A stretch of 64,000 nt of DNA from Halorutilus salinus (GTDB taxonomy: Archaea; Halobacteriota; Halobacteria; Halobacteriales; Halorutilaceae): the NCBI RefSeq assembly GCF_026242195.1, contig NZ_RKLV01000001.1:186001-250000 (forward strand), in the 5' to 3' direction. Under the pieces are notes generated by a model, which saw only the letters and a program-made list of their open reading frames with translations, was not told the origin of the DNA and searched no databases. Every line of letters begins with the position of its first letter. The stretch's first letter is position 1. Shown here piece by piece: positions 8,022 to 17,444 of the stretch. The position numbers and the translations under genes are program-made.

Positions 8022-9347
8022 ATGGAAAGGTTAGACGTAGTCGAGGTGATACTCACCGCCGAGACGTACAACGACAGCCCCGAACTCGACGAGGACGACC
8101 TACCGCCGCGTTTCCGCAAGGCGGCGTGGAACGGCGAACGGAGTATAGACCGTCCTCTGACGGTGACCGAAGGCTTCGTCGAAGAGGTATACGGCGAGGA
8201 AGGCGCATGGGAGTCTATACAGGATCTACCGTTCACCGACCGTGACTCGGTGGACGGTACGTTACGTTTCACAGTCTCAGAACTCGCGCGTGACTGGTAC
8301 GCCGACACTGTGGACGAGGAACGCCTCGCGCGTAACCCGGCTCTCGCGTACGAGTTCGGCGACGAGTTCGGCGTTGACTACGACGAGGTCGTGGCGGAGA
8401 ACCAGCCCAAGGAGGCGGACGCCGAATGGGTTCACAGCCTCGTCGATGAGGTGCTCGGCGAGGGCGAGGAGGCGGAGGAGATGCTCGAACTCGTCGAGAT
8501 ATTCGCCCCCGGTGAGATAGAGCAGGGTCTCGACGATATCGTTCTGACAGACGAACAGGAGAAGGAGGTGCAGAAGGTGATGAAGGCGATAGAGCACCGT
8601 GACTACCTCCGCGAGGTGGGTCTGAGCGAGATAGGCAAGCTTCTCTTTGTGGGTCCTCCGGGAACCGGAAAGACGAGCACTGCGAAGGCGCTTAGCGGGA
8701 GGCTCGAACTGCCTTTCATAGAGGTCAAGCTCTCTATGATCACGTCGCAGTACCTCGGTGAGACCTCGAAGAACGTCGACAAGGTCTTTGAACTCGCAAA
8801 GATGCTTTCGCCGTGCATACTGTTCATAGACGAGTTCGACTCGATCGCAAAGACGCGCGACTCCGACGAACACGCCGCGCTGAAACGTACCGTCAACACG
8901 CTCCTTAAGAGCATAGACGATATATCGCTCGTCCGCGACTCGGTTCTGCTGATAGGCGCGACGAACCACCCCAAGATGCTCGACTACGCCGCATGGCGGC
9001 GTTTCGACGAGATAGTCGAGTTCCCCGCGCCCAACGAGGAGATGCGCGCGCAGATCCTGCGTATAATCACGCGCGATGTGGATATAGAGGGGTTCGATGC
9101 ACACGAACTCGCAGAGGAGACAGAGGGTCTAACGGGGAGCGACCTACGTCTCGTTCTGCGCGAGGCTGTTCTCGACGCTCTCACCAACGACCGCACGGAG
9201 CTAACACACCAAGACCTCGTCCGCGCCGTCGGCAACTTCGAGAAACGTAAGAACCTCAAGGAACTCGACATGATGGAAGGCTCGTCACCTATCAACGGCG
9301 AGGAAGGGCACGACCACGACCACCCCACGGAGGCGCACGAGGGCTGA
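8022..9347 (+). CDS. AAA ATPase with a haloarchaeal N-terminal domain
   Basis: A 441-residue protein with one AAA module in its C-terminal half: Walker A GPPGTGKTSTAKAL near residue 211, Walker B CILFIDEFDSIAK near 265, sensor 1 LLIGATNHP and the sensor 2 region LTGSDLRLVLREAVLDAL. The first 200 residues are acidic and alpha-helical, with no domain I recognise. The C-terminus is His-rich (HDHDHPTEAH). It is most like single-module archaeal AAA proteins of the SpoVK/FtsH-like group. The substrate is unknown. Its stop overlaps the start of the following metallohydrolase gene (TGATG), so the two are probably cotranslated. Confidence 0.85.
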   Translation: MERLDVVEVILTAETYNDSPELDEDDLPPRFRKAAWNGERSIDRPLTVTEGFVEEVYGEEGAWESIQDLPFTDRDSVDGTLRFTVSELARDWYADTVDEERLARNPALAYEFGDEFGVDYDEVVAENQPKEADAEWVHSLVDEVLGEGEEAEEMLELVEIFAPGEIEQGLDDIVLTDEQEKEVQKVMKAIEHRDYLREVGLSEIGKLLFVGPPGTGKTSTAKALSGRLELPFIEVKLSMITSQYLGETSKNVDKVFELAKMLSPCILFIDEFDSIAKTRDSDEHAALKRTVNTLLKSIDDISLVRDSVLLIGATNHPKMLDYAAWRRFDEIVEFPAPNEEMRAQILRIITRDVDIEGFDAHELAEETEGLTGSDLRLVLREAVLDALTNDRTELTHQDLVRAVGNFEKRKNLKELDMMEGSSPINGEEGHDHDHPTEAHEG

Positions 9348-10126
9348 TGCGCCTAACCCTCCTCGGTACCGGTGACTCGGCTGGGGTGCCACATATCGGC
9401 TGTGACTGCGAGACGTGCCGACGGTACCATGAGGAAGGTAGGCACCGGACACGTTTCTCCGTACTCGTTGAGAACAACGGCGAGAACATACTCATCGACG
9501 CGTCGCCCGACCTGCGTTTCCAGTTCCTGCGTGAGGGCATCGAAGACGTGGACGCAGTCGTTATCACGCACGCACACTACGACCATTACGCAGGACTCGG
9601 AAGCCTGTACCGCGTGGTCTGGGACGCTCTACCTATCTACGGCGCACCCAACGTACTCGACGCCGTTCTCAACGAGTACGCTTACCTACCGTTTCCGAGG
9701 CGTTTCGAAGCAGAACCGTTCGAGCCTTTCGGTGTCGCGGGTCTGGAGTTCACGCTCGTCCCCGTACACCATCCGCCAATGGAGACGTACGGCGTCGTGA
9801 TACGTGACGAATCTACCGACACCAAGGTCGTCCTAAGCGGCGACACGTCGCGTTTCTTCGACGACGACTCGTTCGAAGCGATGCGGAACCCTGACCTGCT
9901 CGTCGCCGACGCGTTCGTACCCTCAGACACGACCCACAACCGTTTCGTCGCCGACCGTATCTCCGACGACGGTCTGGAGTTCGCAGACAAGCATATGACG
10001 TACGAGGGTGCGCTCGATCTCGCCGACGCACTCGACGCCGACGATCTCGCGCTCGTCCACGCGTCGCACTACTTCGACGACGACTACGACGAACTCGCAG
10101 ACGACGGCGACACGTACGTCTTCTAA
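9347..10126 (+). CDS. Metallo-beta-lactamase-fold hydrolase, PhnP-like
   Basis: A 259-residue MBL-fold protein beginning MRLTLLGTGDSAGVPHIGCD, with the PhnP-like zinc knuckle CDCETCRR near residue 25 and the metal motif HAHYDH near residue 74. Later metal ligands appear in VPVHHPPM, VLSGDTS and LVHASHYFDDDY. PhnP-like enzymes hydrolyse cyclic phosphodiesters of ribose; that activity is likely but unproven here. The gene overlaps the AAA ATPase gene by 1 nt. Confidence 0.85.
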   Translation: MRLTLLGTGDSAGVPHIGCDCETCRRYHEEGRHRTRFSVLVENNGENILIDASPDLRFQFLREGIEDVDAVVITHAHYDHYAGLGSLYRVVWDALPIYGAPNVLDAVLNEYAYLPFPRRFEAEPFEPFGVAGLEFTLVPVHHPPMETYGVVIRDESTDTKVVLSGDTSRFFDDDSFEAMRNPDLLVADAFVPSDTTHNRFVADRISDDGLEFADKHMTYEGALDLADALDADDLALVHASHYFDDDYDELADDGDTYVF

Positions 10127-10178
10127 CACCGCGGACGAAACGTAAGGGATTAACGACACCGACGACAACGTGGTTCAG

Positions 10179-10496
10179 ATGTCTGCCGAAGCCCCGGCTT
10201 CCGCGGAGAAACGCGAGGCTCATCTCCGTGGCGTCAAGGTTACGACGATGTCATGCGTCTTCGGAGTCCTCGCCGCTGTCGTCTCCTGGATAGTTACACC
10301 TGAGGAAGCACTCCAGACCTTTCCCAACGTCGGTGTCGTCGTTTTCGGGGTTGCGGTCGCCGCGCAGAAGCCGTTTCTGCCTCGTCTCGGTAAACACGAG
10401 ATGTCGAAGAAGGACTGGCTCTACGTCGGTTTCATGACCTTCGACCTCTGGTTCATAACGTGGACGGTGCTTCTGACCGCGGGTAACGCGGTTTAG
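10179..10496 (+). CDS. Small membrane protein, EMC6-like
   Basis: About 105 residues with three predicted membrane helices (VTTMSCVFGVLAAVVSWIV, VGVVVFGVAVAAQ, and WLYVGFMTFDLWFITWTVLL). The last segment resembles the haloarchaeal proteins annotated as EMC6-like, possibly related to membrane-insertase subunits. ATG 10179 is preferred; a GTG three codons upstream (10170) is also possible. The 3' end overlaps the convergent ecfT gene by 4 nt. Confidence 0.65.
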   Translation: MSAEAPASAEKREAHLRGVKVTTMSCVFGVLAAVVSWIVTPEEALQTFPNVGVVVFGVAVAAQKPFLPRLGKHEMSKKDWLYVGFMTFDLWFITWTVLLTAGNAV

Positions 10497-11215
10497 ACGA
10501 CGACGGCGACGACGGCGACCGAACACGCGACGAGGATAAAAGCCGTATCGGTTCTTTCCCAGACGAGTCCACGTAACGACGACCTTTCGCTCGAATACGC
10601 ACGAGCCTCAACGGCGAGAGCGACAGTGTCGGCGCGTCTGAACGTCCGTATCAGAAGCGTAAATGCCGTCGAACGTACGCGTGAGTACCACGACCGGCGT
10701 TCGCCGAGACGTGCCTTACGCGCATCGCGGACACGACGGGACTCCTCAAAGACGAGAGGGAAGAAACGCGCCGCGGTCGCAAACATCGTACCCCAGTCCG
10801 TCTCCTCGACCGACGGAAGAGGTTCGAGGAACGACTCGACGGCGAGACGTATATCGCCGGGACGCGTCGTCGCCGAGACGGTGTACGCGAGTGCTATGAT
10901 TACGACGAAACGCGCCGAAGCCACCGTACCTGCCACAGCGCCCGGTACGAGACCCGCGGGATCGGAGACGGCACGCGCAACCGTACCGACCACGAGTATA
11001 ACGAGGACGAGACGGACATCGCGCAGAAGTTCGCGCGCGGACACCCCCGCCGACCTTGCTACGAGATACGTGACGACACCGACAGCCGCGGTTACGCCGG
11101 CGGAAGCCCACGTAAGCCCCAAGGAGACTACGACGAGAGCGGTAAGCTTCGCGCGGGCGTCGACGCCGTGCACGAACGTATCACCGTCGCGGTAAGCAAA
11201 CTTCGGACGCGTCAT
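10493..11215 (-). CDS. bioN: ECF transporter transmembrane component (EcfT/BioN)
   Basis: A 240-residue membrane protein with about five helices and the cytoplasmic coupling helices of the EcfT/CbiQ family: ARFFPLVFEESRRVRDARKA followed by RLGERRSW and SRVRSTAF. The Ala-Arg-containing coupling motif engages the ATPase. It is the last gene of bioY-bioM-bioN; its start overlaps the ATPase gene by 4 nt. The operon context indicates biotin transport, although EcfT proteins can serve several S components. Confidence 0.9.
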   Translation of the reverse strand: MTRPKFAYRDGDTFVHGVDARAKLTALVVVSLGLTWASAGVTAAVGVVTYLVARSAGVSARELLRDVRLVLVILVVGTVARAVSDPAGLVPGAVAGTVASARFVVIIALAYTVSATTRPGDIRLAVESFLEPLPSVEETDWGTMFATAARFFPLVFEESRRVRDARKARLGERRSWYSRVRSTAFTLLIRTFRRADTVALAVEARAYSSERSSLRGLVWERTDTAFILVACSVAVVAVVV

Positions 11216-11925
11216 CTGTAGCTACACGGCGTACGTACGCCGTACCCCTCCAGACCGCGCGAGAACAGTTCGTCGGGAGTACCGTCTTCTGCGACGCTAC
11301 CGTCTTCGAGTACGACGGCGCGTTCCGCAAGGTCGACAAACGGTTCGGCGTCGTGTGTCGCCACAACGACGGTCTTTCCGTCTTGGTTCGCGCCAACGAC
11401 GCGTTCCACGACAGCCTTCTCACCCTCGTAGTCGAGGTCGGCGAGCGGTTCGTCAAGCGCGAGCACATCCGGGCGCATGGCGAGAACGCCCGCGAGCGCG
11501 ACGCGTCTAAGTTCGCCGCCGGATAGCTCGTACGGCGACCGGTCGAGTAGAGCTGTCGCGCCGACCGCGGATACGGCTTCGTCGACGCGTTCACGTATCT
11601 CGTCGGTCTCAAGACCTAAGTTTTCGGGTCCGAACGCGACGTCGTCCTTGACCGTCTCCGCGACTATCTGCGATCCGGCGTCCTGAAATACCATACCGAC
11701 TTTCCGACGCGCCCCTTCACCGTCCTCGTCGGTCGGAACGCCGTCGACCAGCACGCTTCCCTCGTCCGGTGTGAGAAGCGCGTTCATATGGCGTAGAAGC
11801 GTCGTCTTTCCGCTTCCGTTACGTCCGAGAAGGAGGACGAACCCGCCGCTGTCGATCTCAAGACTAACGCCGTCGAGCGCTCGTTCGCCGTCACGTTCGT
11901 GAGCTACCCCCTCGAAACGTATCAT
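11212..11925 (-). CDS. bioM: ECF transporter ATPase (EcfA/BioM)
   Basis: A 237-residue ABC ATPase with Walker A GRNGSGKTTLLR near residue 34, Q-loop MVFQDAGSQIV, signature LSGGELRRVALAG, Walker B VLALDEPLADLD and the switch His in VVATHDAE. The Q-loop GSQ and the compact size fit EcfA/CbiO/BioM proteins. It overlaps bioY upstream and bioN downstream by 4 nt each, consistent with translational coupling. Confidence 0.93.
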   Translation of the reverse strand: MIRFEGVAHERDGERALDGVSLEIDSGGFVLLLGRNGSGKTTLLRHMNALLTPDEGSVLVDGVPTDEDGEGARRKVGMVFQDAGSQIVAETVKDDVAFGPENLGLETDEIRERVDEAVSAVGATALLDRSPYELSGGELRRVALAGVLAMRPDVLALDEPLADLDYEGEKAVVERVVGANQDGKTVVVATHDAEPFVDLAERAVVLEDGSVAEDGTPDELFSRGLEGYGVRTPCSYR

Positions 11926-13004
11926 ACGGCGGTAGCTTCCGTCGATGTTGTACCGACACGTACCGTGTGCGCCGCGAGCGCCACGAGTCCTACGCCCATA
12001 AGTGCGGGTAGGTAGACGCCGTACCCGACGGAGTTACCGACTTCGAGGCTCCACGACGAGACGTTGAGATGGGCGACGGCTGTCATTACCGCACCCGCGA
12101 CACCGACTGCACCGTAGCCTACTGCGACGTAGCTTTCGTCCATACCTCTCACCGCGCCGACCGCGAGCCCAAGAGCCGTTACGCCGAGGAGTGCTGTCGC
12201 TCCACCGTAGACCGCAAGCGACGGGGCGGACGCCGACGCCGTCACAGTCTCCCCCGCCACCTCTCCCGAAACCGTTGTCTCCCCGCCGACGAAGTATCCC
12301 GGAACACCCGCCGTCGCGGAGCCTTCTTCTCCGCCCACCGAAACCGCCTTCGAAAGATACGCCCACGGAATGAGCGTACTCATAACCATACCTGCTCCGA
12401 GCGCGACGCCGTAGAGGGAGCGTTCCTCAACGCCACTCACCCGCGGACCCTCGGACGCCGAGGCGACGCCCGCACGTGACAGGCTCTCCGAAAGACCTAC
12501 GGCGAGCGCCAGTTCGGGAAGTCCCGTTACTACGAAAGGCGCTATACCCGCGGCGAACGCCGCCTCGGGACTCATACCGTAGAAGCCCATCAGACGCACA
12601 GCCCCGGCTACGAGTATGAGCCACGACGCCAGAAGAGCGCCGACAGCCTTGACCGAGAGACGCGTAACGCCGCCCCGGCCGTCTCCCCTTTCGGCGATAA
12701 ACCCTGCGACAGCCGCACCGAACGGGAACGCGATCAGGTAACCGCCCGTGGGTCCGAGCAGATGACCCGCGCCCGCGGCACCGCCCGAGAAGACGGGTAG
12801 CCCCGCAGAGCCGAGAAGGAGGTATAGGGAGATCGCCACGAATCCCCATTTTGCGCCGAGTATGAAGCCCGCGAGAACCACGAAGAACGTCTGTAACGTG
12901 AACGGTACGGGACCCAGAGGTATCGAGAGCAACGCACCCGCTCCTGTGAGCGCCGCGAGGACGGCGGCGTACGACATCTTACGTATCTTTTCCGACTGCT
13001 CCAT
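11922..13004 (-). CDS. bioY: Biotin transporter substrate-binding component BioY with a C-terminal membrane extension
   Basis: Residues 1 to about 190 are a clear BioY S component: IPLGPVPFTLQTFFVVLAGF, the LGSAGLPVFSGG segment, GPTGGYLIAFPFGAAVAGF and VGALLASWLIL. BioY proteins are usually about 180-200 residues, but this one is 360. The extra 170 residues hold about four further hydrophobic helices (GVALGAGMVMSTLIPWAYL, ALLGVTALGLAVGA, VGVAGAVMTAV, GVGLVALAAHTV) separated by a Gly/Ser/Thr-rich loop. No frameshift or internal start is needed. The upstream region (13005-13102) is shared with the divergent amidotransferase gene. Confidence 0.88.
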   Translation of the reverse strand: MEQSEKIRKMSYAAVLAALTGAGALLSIPLGPVPFTLQTFFVVLAGFILGAKWGFVAISLYLLLGSAGLPVFSGGAAGAGHLLGPTGGYLIAFPFGAAVAGFIAERGDGRGGVTRLSVKAVGALLASWLILVAGAVRLMGFYGMSPEAAFAAGIAPFVVTGLPELALAVGLSESLSRAGVASASEGPRVSGVEERSLYGVALGAGMVMSTLIPWAYLSKAVSVGGEEGSATAGVPGYFVGGETTVSGEVAGETVTASASAPSLAVYGGATALLGVTALGLAVGAVRGMDESYVAVGYGAVGVAGAVMTAVAHLNVSSWSLEVGNSVGYGVYLPALMGVGLVALAAHTVRVGTTSTEATAV

Positions 13005-13102
13005 ACAGCCACGTCTTCGTCAACCCGAAAAACTGTTATGGTTTACGCAACTTGCCGGTTCCGCTCCGTTTATTAGCTTCGGTGACGTATACAAGGCAGA
13101 GA

Positions 13103-13774
13103 ATGATACTCGTGCTCGAAAACGAGGTCGACCTCGACGAGCGTTACCTCGTCGACGAGATCACCCGGTACCTTCCGGAGCACGAGGTATACGACTACGC
13201 ACGCGAAGGCGGACAGCCCGACCTTACGGGCGTCGAAGGTGTCATCATCGGGGGTAGCACAGCGGGGGTCTACGACGCGGACAGACACGTATGGATGCGC
13301 GAGCAGAAACGCCTCGTGCGCGAACTCGTTGACCGGCGTATACCGACGCTCGGTGTCTGTTTCGGACATCAGATCGTAAACGCGGCTCTCGGAGGTGCGG
13401 TTGAGGATACCGGAAAACGCCGTGCACATCTCGTGCGCGCCGAGCTTGGTGACGACCCACTGTTCGACGGTGTTACCGACACAGTTCCTGTCCTCCACTC
13501 CGACCGTGTTACGGACGCGGGTGACGGTATGCGCGTTATAGGAACCGCGGGCTACTACGACGCATTCGCAACACGTCACACCGATGCGCCCGTCTGGACG
13601 GTTCAGTTCCATCCTGAGTTCACACCACGCGTCAAGCATCTCGGGAACGGCTGGACGGACAACCATCTCTCATTTGAGGGTTCGACGGCGACGCGTACGT
13701 TACGTAACTTCGCGCGCCTCGCACGCGAGACGACGGACTCTTCGTACCGTACGGCGCTCACCCGAACGGATTAA
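13103..13774 (+). CDS. Class I glutamine amidotransferase, GuaA-subunit-like
   Basis: A 223-residue GATase1 domain with the nucleophile Cys in LGVCFGHQIVN near residue 85 and the His/Glu of VQFHPEFTP near 170. It resembles the stand-alone amidotransferase subunit of archaeal GMP synthase and related GMP synthase-like proteins. No GMP synthetase subunit is nearby, so the ammonia acceptor is uncertain. ATG 13103 is chosen because MILVLENEVDLDERY is a normal GATase beginning; an upstream ATG (13052) would add a basic, unconserved stretch. Confidence 0.82.
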   Translation: MILVLENEVDLDERYLVDEITRYLPEHEVYDYAREGGQPDLTGVEGVIIGGSTAGVYDADRHVWMREQKRLVRELVDRRIPTLGVCFGHQIVNAALGGAVEDTGKRRAHLVRAELGDDPLFDGVTDTVPVLHSDRVTDAGDGMRVIGTAGYYDAFATRHTDAPVWTVQFHPEFTPRVKHLGNGWTDNHLSFEGSTATRTLRNFARLARETTDSSYRTALTRTD

Positions 13775-13798
13775 GTCGGGGCGTTACCACGGGCGAAC

Positions 13799-14719
13799 GT
13801 GGAAGCGACGTACGACGAAGACGACAGACGCGTCCGTGTCACGGACGACGCACGCCAACAGCTATACGACGCGAGCGGGTACGGCGAACCCCTTGACGGC
13901 AACGCTGTCTCCCTCTCAACCGTCGAAGCCGCGTACCTGCTCTCAGAGGGGAAGCTTGGCGACGTGGACGGCGACGGGTATACCGACTTCGTCCGGCGTG
14001 CGGTCGACGACTTCGCAGTCCTGCGCGTCTACACCGACCTGCGCGACCGCGGCTACTACATCGACCACGGCGAAGAACTCCGTCTGTACCGACGCGGCGA
14101 ACATCCCGCGAACGCCTCCGCTGTTGGGCGCGTCGTGGTAGCGCGCGAGGGCGACGACGTTAGCCTGTCGACACGTATCCATCTCCTCGCTGTCGCCGAC
14201 GATGACGGCGACGTCACGTACTTCGACTTCGCGCGCGTCGAACCCGACGGCGACTTCCCCGAACCGTCGCGAACTGTACGTGTCGAGGAACGCGGGGGCG
14301 AGAGCCTCGTAACCGACGCCTCCGTGCTCGAACCGCCGAGGTACGGGGCTTCGGCTGAGGAAGGACGTGTCCTCTCGGACGTCGAGACGGCGTACCTCGC
14401 TGACAGCGGCTTCGTTGACGACGGTAGCCGGTACACGGACGGTGTCGATGACAGACGCCTTGCCGTCTACACCGACCTGCGCGACAGGGGTACGTGCCCG
14501 CGTACGGGGTTCAAGTTCGGCTCCGACTTCCGTGTCTACGAGACGACCGACGACGACCACGCGGGCTTCCTCGTCTCGCCCCTCAACCCCAACGGGTCGC
14601 TCCCCGTAGTCGAGCTATCACGTGCCGTCCGTCTCGCGCACGGGGTTAGGAAGACCGCCGTCTTCGCCCTCGTGGACGACACCGTCGAATACGTCGCCGT
14701 CGAACGCGAACGTCCTTGA
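13799..14719 (+). CDS. endA: tRNA-intron endonuclease
   Basis: Cleaves pre-tRNA at bulge-helix-bulge junctions. The 306-residue protein is a tandem duplication of the endonuclease unit, the usual haloarchaeal form. The repeated element AVYTDLRDRG occurs in both halves (VLRVYTDLRDRGYYIDHG and LAVYTDLRDRGTCPRTG). The catalytic triad is visible in the second half: Tyr in FRVYE near residue 244, His in DDHAGFLV near 254 and Lys in VRKTAVFAL near 285. The start is GTG at 13799, 24 bp after the amidotransferase stop. Confidence 0.92.
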   Translation: MEATYDEDDRRVRVTDDARQQLYDASGYGEPLDGNAVSLSTVEAAYLLSEGKLGDVDGDGYTDFVRRAVDDFAVLRVYTDLRDRGYYIDHGEELRLYRRGEHPANASAVGRVVVAREGDDVSLSTRIHLLAVADDDGDVTYFDFARVEPDGDFPEPSRTVRVEERGGESLVTDASVLEPPRYGASAEEGRVLSDVETAYLADSGFVDDGSRYTDGVDDRRLAVYTDLRDRGTCPRTGFKFGSDFRVYETTDDDHAGFLVSPLNPNGSLPVVELSRAVRLAHGVRKTAVFALVDDTVEYVAVERERP

Positions 14720-14764
14720 GAAACCGAACCGTGAGCCTCTTGTTACCGGACACGTAGCACAAAC

Positions 14765-16081
14765 GTGGGAGACCTATTCGCGTCCGACGTTCCGGCGTCG
14801 CTCGAAACCGACTTTCCGTCCGTCGAGACGCCGGTGCCGTTTGAGAACGCCCTCGGATCCGCGAGGGACGGCGACCGTCTGACCGTCGACGAGGCTGTCG
14901 AACTCCTGACGACCGGTACCGACGTAGACGGTATCGACACCGAACGTAAGGACGTGGTTCTCGGAACAGCGGACGCACGTAGACGTGAGGTCGTAGGCGA
15001 CGATGTAACCTTCGTCGCCAACATCAACAACAACGTCACGACGGCGTGCGACGTCGGCTGTCTGTTCTGTAACTTCAAGGACGCACCGCACGGGTTCAAG
15101 AACGAAGGCGGTGACGGGTTTACCAAGACGGTCGAGGAGTCGCGCGAAACCGTCGCAGAAGCACGCGAACGCGGTGTCTACGAGGTGTGCTCCGTCAGCG
15201 GTCTACATCCGGCGCTCGTGCTCGACGACGAACACCGTGAGGCGGTCGAAGGCAGTGCTGAGTACACCCCAGCCGGCGACTTTGTCGACGATCCCGGTAC
15301 GTACGTCGACCAGATACGCGCGATGAACGACCTACACGTCCACGCCGTCACGCCGGAGGAGGCGGAGCACGCGCGCCGTGGCACCGAACGGACGTACCGT
15401 GACGTTTACGAAAACCTCGCCGACGCGGGACTCGACACCGTACCCGGAACCGCGGCGGAGATACTCGTCGACGAGGTACGCGACGTTATCTGTCCCAACA
15501 AGATAGACACGGACGGATGGATGGACGCGATGCGTGGTGCGGCGGAGGCGGGTCTCGGAACCACGGCGACCATAATGTACGGGCACGTCGAAAACGCCCA
15601 CCACCGTGCGCTCCATCTGAAACGTGTGCGCGACCTACAGGACGAGACGGACGTTATCACGGAGTTCGTGCCTCTCTCCTTTGTCCACGAGAACACGCCC
15701 CTCGGCAAACGCGGCGTGACGGGTGCGTCGCGCGCCGAGGACGAACTCATGATCGCTGTCTCGCGTCTTTTCCTCGACAATATCGAAAACATACAGTCGT
15801 CGTGGGTCAAGTACGGCGACGAACTCGGTCTGCGTATGCTCGAATGCGGTGCGAACGACTTCATGGGTACGCTCCTGTCGGAGGAGATAACCAAACGCGC
15901 GGGTGGCGAACATGGCGAGTTCCGTTCGTTCGGATGGTACGTCGAAAAGGTGCGCTCTATCGACCGCGTCCCCGTCGAACGTTCGACCGACTATCAAAAA
16001 CACCGCGTAGTCGACGACCCACCGCACGGACCCGCGCTTGGACCCGACGCCGACGGCACGCCTCTTCTCGACGGAACCTGA
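14765..16081 (+). CDS. cofH: FO synthase subunit 2 (radical SAM CofH)
   Basis: Radical SAM enzyme that, with CofG, makes the deazaflavin chromophore FO of coenzyme F420. The 438-residue protein has the cluster-binding CX3CX2C motif as [11 protein letters not shown] near residues 95-102, then [22 protein letters not shown] and ATIMYGH. GTG at 14765 is the start. CofG, CofC or other F420 genes are not in the window. Confidence 0.93.
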   Translation: MGDLFASDVPASLETDFPSVETPVPFENALGSARDGDRLTVDEAVELLTTGTDVDGIDTERKDVVLGTADARRREVVGDDVTFVANINNNVTTACDVGCLFCNFKDAPHGFKNEGGDGFTKTVEESRETVAEARERGVYEVCSVSGLHPALVLDDEHREAVEGSAEYTPAGDFVDDPGTYVDQIRAMNDLHVHAVTPEEAEHARRGTERTYRDVYENLADAGLDTVPGTAAEILVDEVRDVICPNKIDTDGWMDAMRGAAEAGLGTTATIMYGHVENAHHRALHLKRVRDLQDETDVITEFVPLSFVHENTPLGKRGVTGASRAEDELMIAVSRLFLDNIENIQSSWVKYGDELGLRMLECGANDFMGTLLSEEITKRAGGEHGEFRSFGWYVEKVRSIDRVPVERSTDYQKHRVVDDPPHGPALGPDADGTPLLDGT

Positions 16082-16113
16082 AGCTATATGTGGGTCGCAC
16101 CCAACCCGCCCAC

Positions 16114-17148
16114 ATGGGAAGCGTAAAGAGGCTGACGGCTGACGAACCCCCGTCGTCGTCGCTCGGTCGCGGGACGTTCGTCTTCTCCGACGACTACTCC
16201 GTATTCGACTGGGGCAAGATGCCCGATGGGATAGACCGTAAGGGCGCGGCTCTCTGTACCACCGGTGCGCAGACGTTCGAACTCCTTGAAGACGCCGGGG
16301 TACCGACACACTACCTTGGCGTCGTCCGTGACGGCGAGACGGTTTCGCTCGACGAGGTCGACGCGCCGACGGACGCGATGGCTATCGAACTCACGCGCGT
16401 GCCCGACCTTCCTTTCGACGGTACGACGGGCGAGTACGGCTACGACGCGTTCCATGATGAGGGCGGTTCGAACTACCTCGTCCCTCTGGAGATCGTCTTC
16501 CGTAACGCCGTCCCTCCGGGTTCGTCGATACGTTCGCGTTACGAACCGTCCGACCTCGGCGTCGACGCCGACGGATGGGACGACGGCACCGTCGAACTCG
16601 ACGAACCTCTCGTCGAGTTTTCGACCAAGTTCGAGGAGAAGGATCGTTACCTCGACGATCAGGAGGCGTTGACCGTATCGGGACTCGACGAGGACGCCTT
16701 TGGGACGCTCCGTGAGACGGCGCACGCCGTCAACGAGGTCATCACGGAACACGCCGACGGTGTGGGACTTTCACATCAGGACGGAAAGATAGAGTGCCTG
16801 TACCACGACGGCGACGTGAAGGTCGCCGACGTTGCGGGAACGTTCGACGAAAACAGGTTCCTGCGCGACGGCACGCAGATAAGCAAGGAGTTCCTCCGTC
16901 AGTTCTACAAGGGGTACGACCCCGAATGGGTCGACGCCGTCGGCGACGCGAAGGACGAGGCGGACGCGCGCGGTGTCGCCGACTGGCGCGGACTCTGCGA
17001 CGTTCAGCCGAAGCCGCTTCCGGGTGATGTCGCAAAGACGGCGAGCGACCTGTACCGCGCGGGCGCGAACGTCTACACCGAACGCGAACTTTTCGAAGCG
17101 CCCGCGCTCGATGATGTCGTCGGACGTATAGAGAGACGTATCGGCTGA
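16114..17148 (+). CDS. purC: SAICAR synthase
   Basis: Catalyses ATP-dependent addition of aspartate to CAIR in purine synthesis. The 344-residue protein shows [19 protein letters not shown], the ATP-binding [16 protein letters not shown] and [15 protein letters not shown] segments, and a [20 protein letters not shown] segment containing catalytic acidic residues. The long haloarchaeal form is normal. ATG 16114 is chosen because [20 protein letters not shown] is the family start. purS follows after 47 bp. Confidence 0.95.
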   Translation: MGSVKRLTADEPPSSSLGRGTFVFSDDYSVFDWGKMPDGIDRKGAALCTTGAQTFELLEDAGVPTHYLGVVRDGETVSLDEVDAPTDAMAIELTRVPDLPFDGTTGEYGYDAFHDEGGSNYLVPLEIVFRNAVPPGSSIRSRYEPSDLGVDADGWDDGTVELDEPLVEFSTKFEEKDRYLDDQEALTVSGLDEDAFGTLRETAHAVNEVITEHADGVGLSHQDGKIECLYHDGDVKVADVAGTFDENRFLRDGTQISKEFLRQFYKGYDPEWVDAVGDAKDEADARGVADWRGLCDVQPKPLPGDVAKTASDLYRAGANVYTERELFEAPALDDVVGRIERRIG

Positions 17149-17195
17149 GAACGAGTATAACAAGAGGTATTACCGCTCGAACACGAACCCCGAAC

Positions 17196-17444
17196 ATGAC
17201 CTACGAAGCCGTCGTACGCGTGACGCTCAAGGGGGGCGTCCTCGATCCGGAGGCGAAGACGATACAGCGCTCCCTCAACCGTCTCGGATTCGGTGTCGAG
17301 AACCTACGCACCGCCGACGAGTACGTCGTTGAGATCGACGCCGTCGACGAGAACGAGGCGCGCGAACAAGCCGAGGAGATGTGCGAACGACTCCTTGCGA
17401 ACCCCACGATACACGACTACACAGTGGAGGTACGTGAGACGTGA
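17196..17444 (+). CDS. purS: FGAM synthase subunit PurS
   Basis: An 82-residue protein with the PurS signature VTLKGGVLDPEAKTIQRSL and NRLGFGVENLRTADEYVVEI. It bridges the amidotransferase PurQ and the synthetase PurL in the FGAM synthase complex. The stop overlaps the purQ GTG start (GTGA). purL is not in the window. Confidence 0.96.
   Translation: MTYEAVVRVTLKGGVLDPEAKTIQRSLNRLGFGVENLRTADEYVVEIDAVDENEAREQAEEMCERLLANPTIHDYTVEVRET

Noticed and set aside
13005-13102. Possible BirA-type biotin operator before bioY (GGTTTAC)
   Set aside because: No matching second arm at a BirA-like distance was seen.
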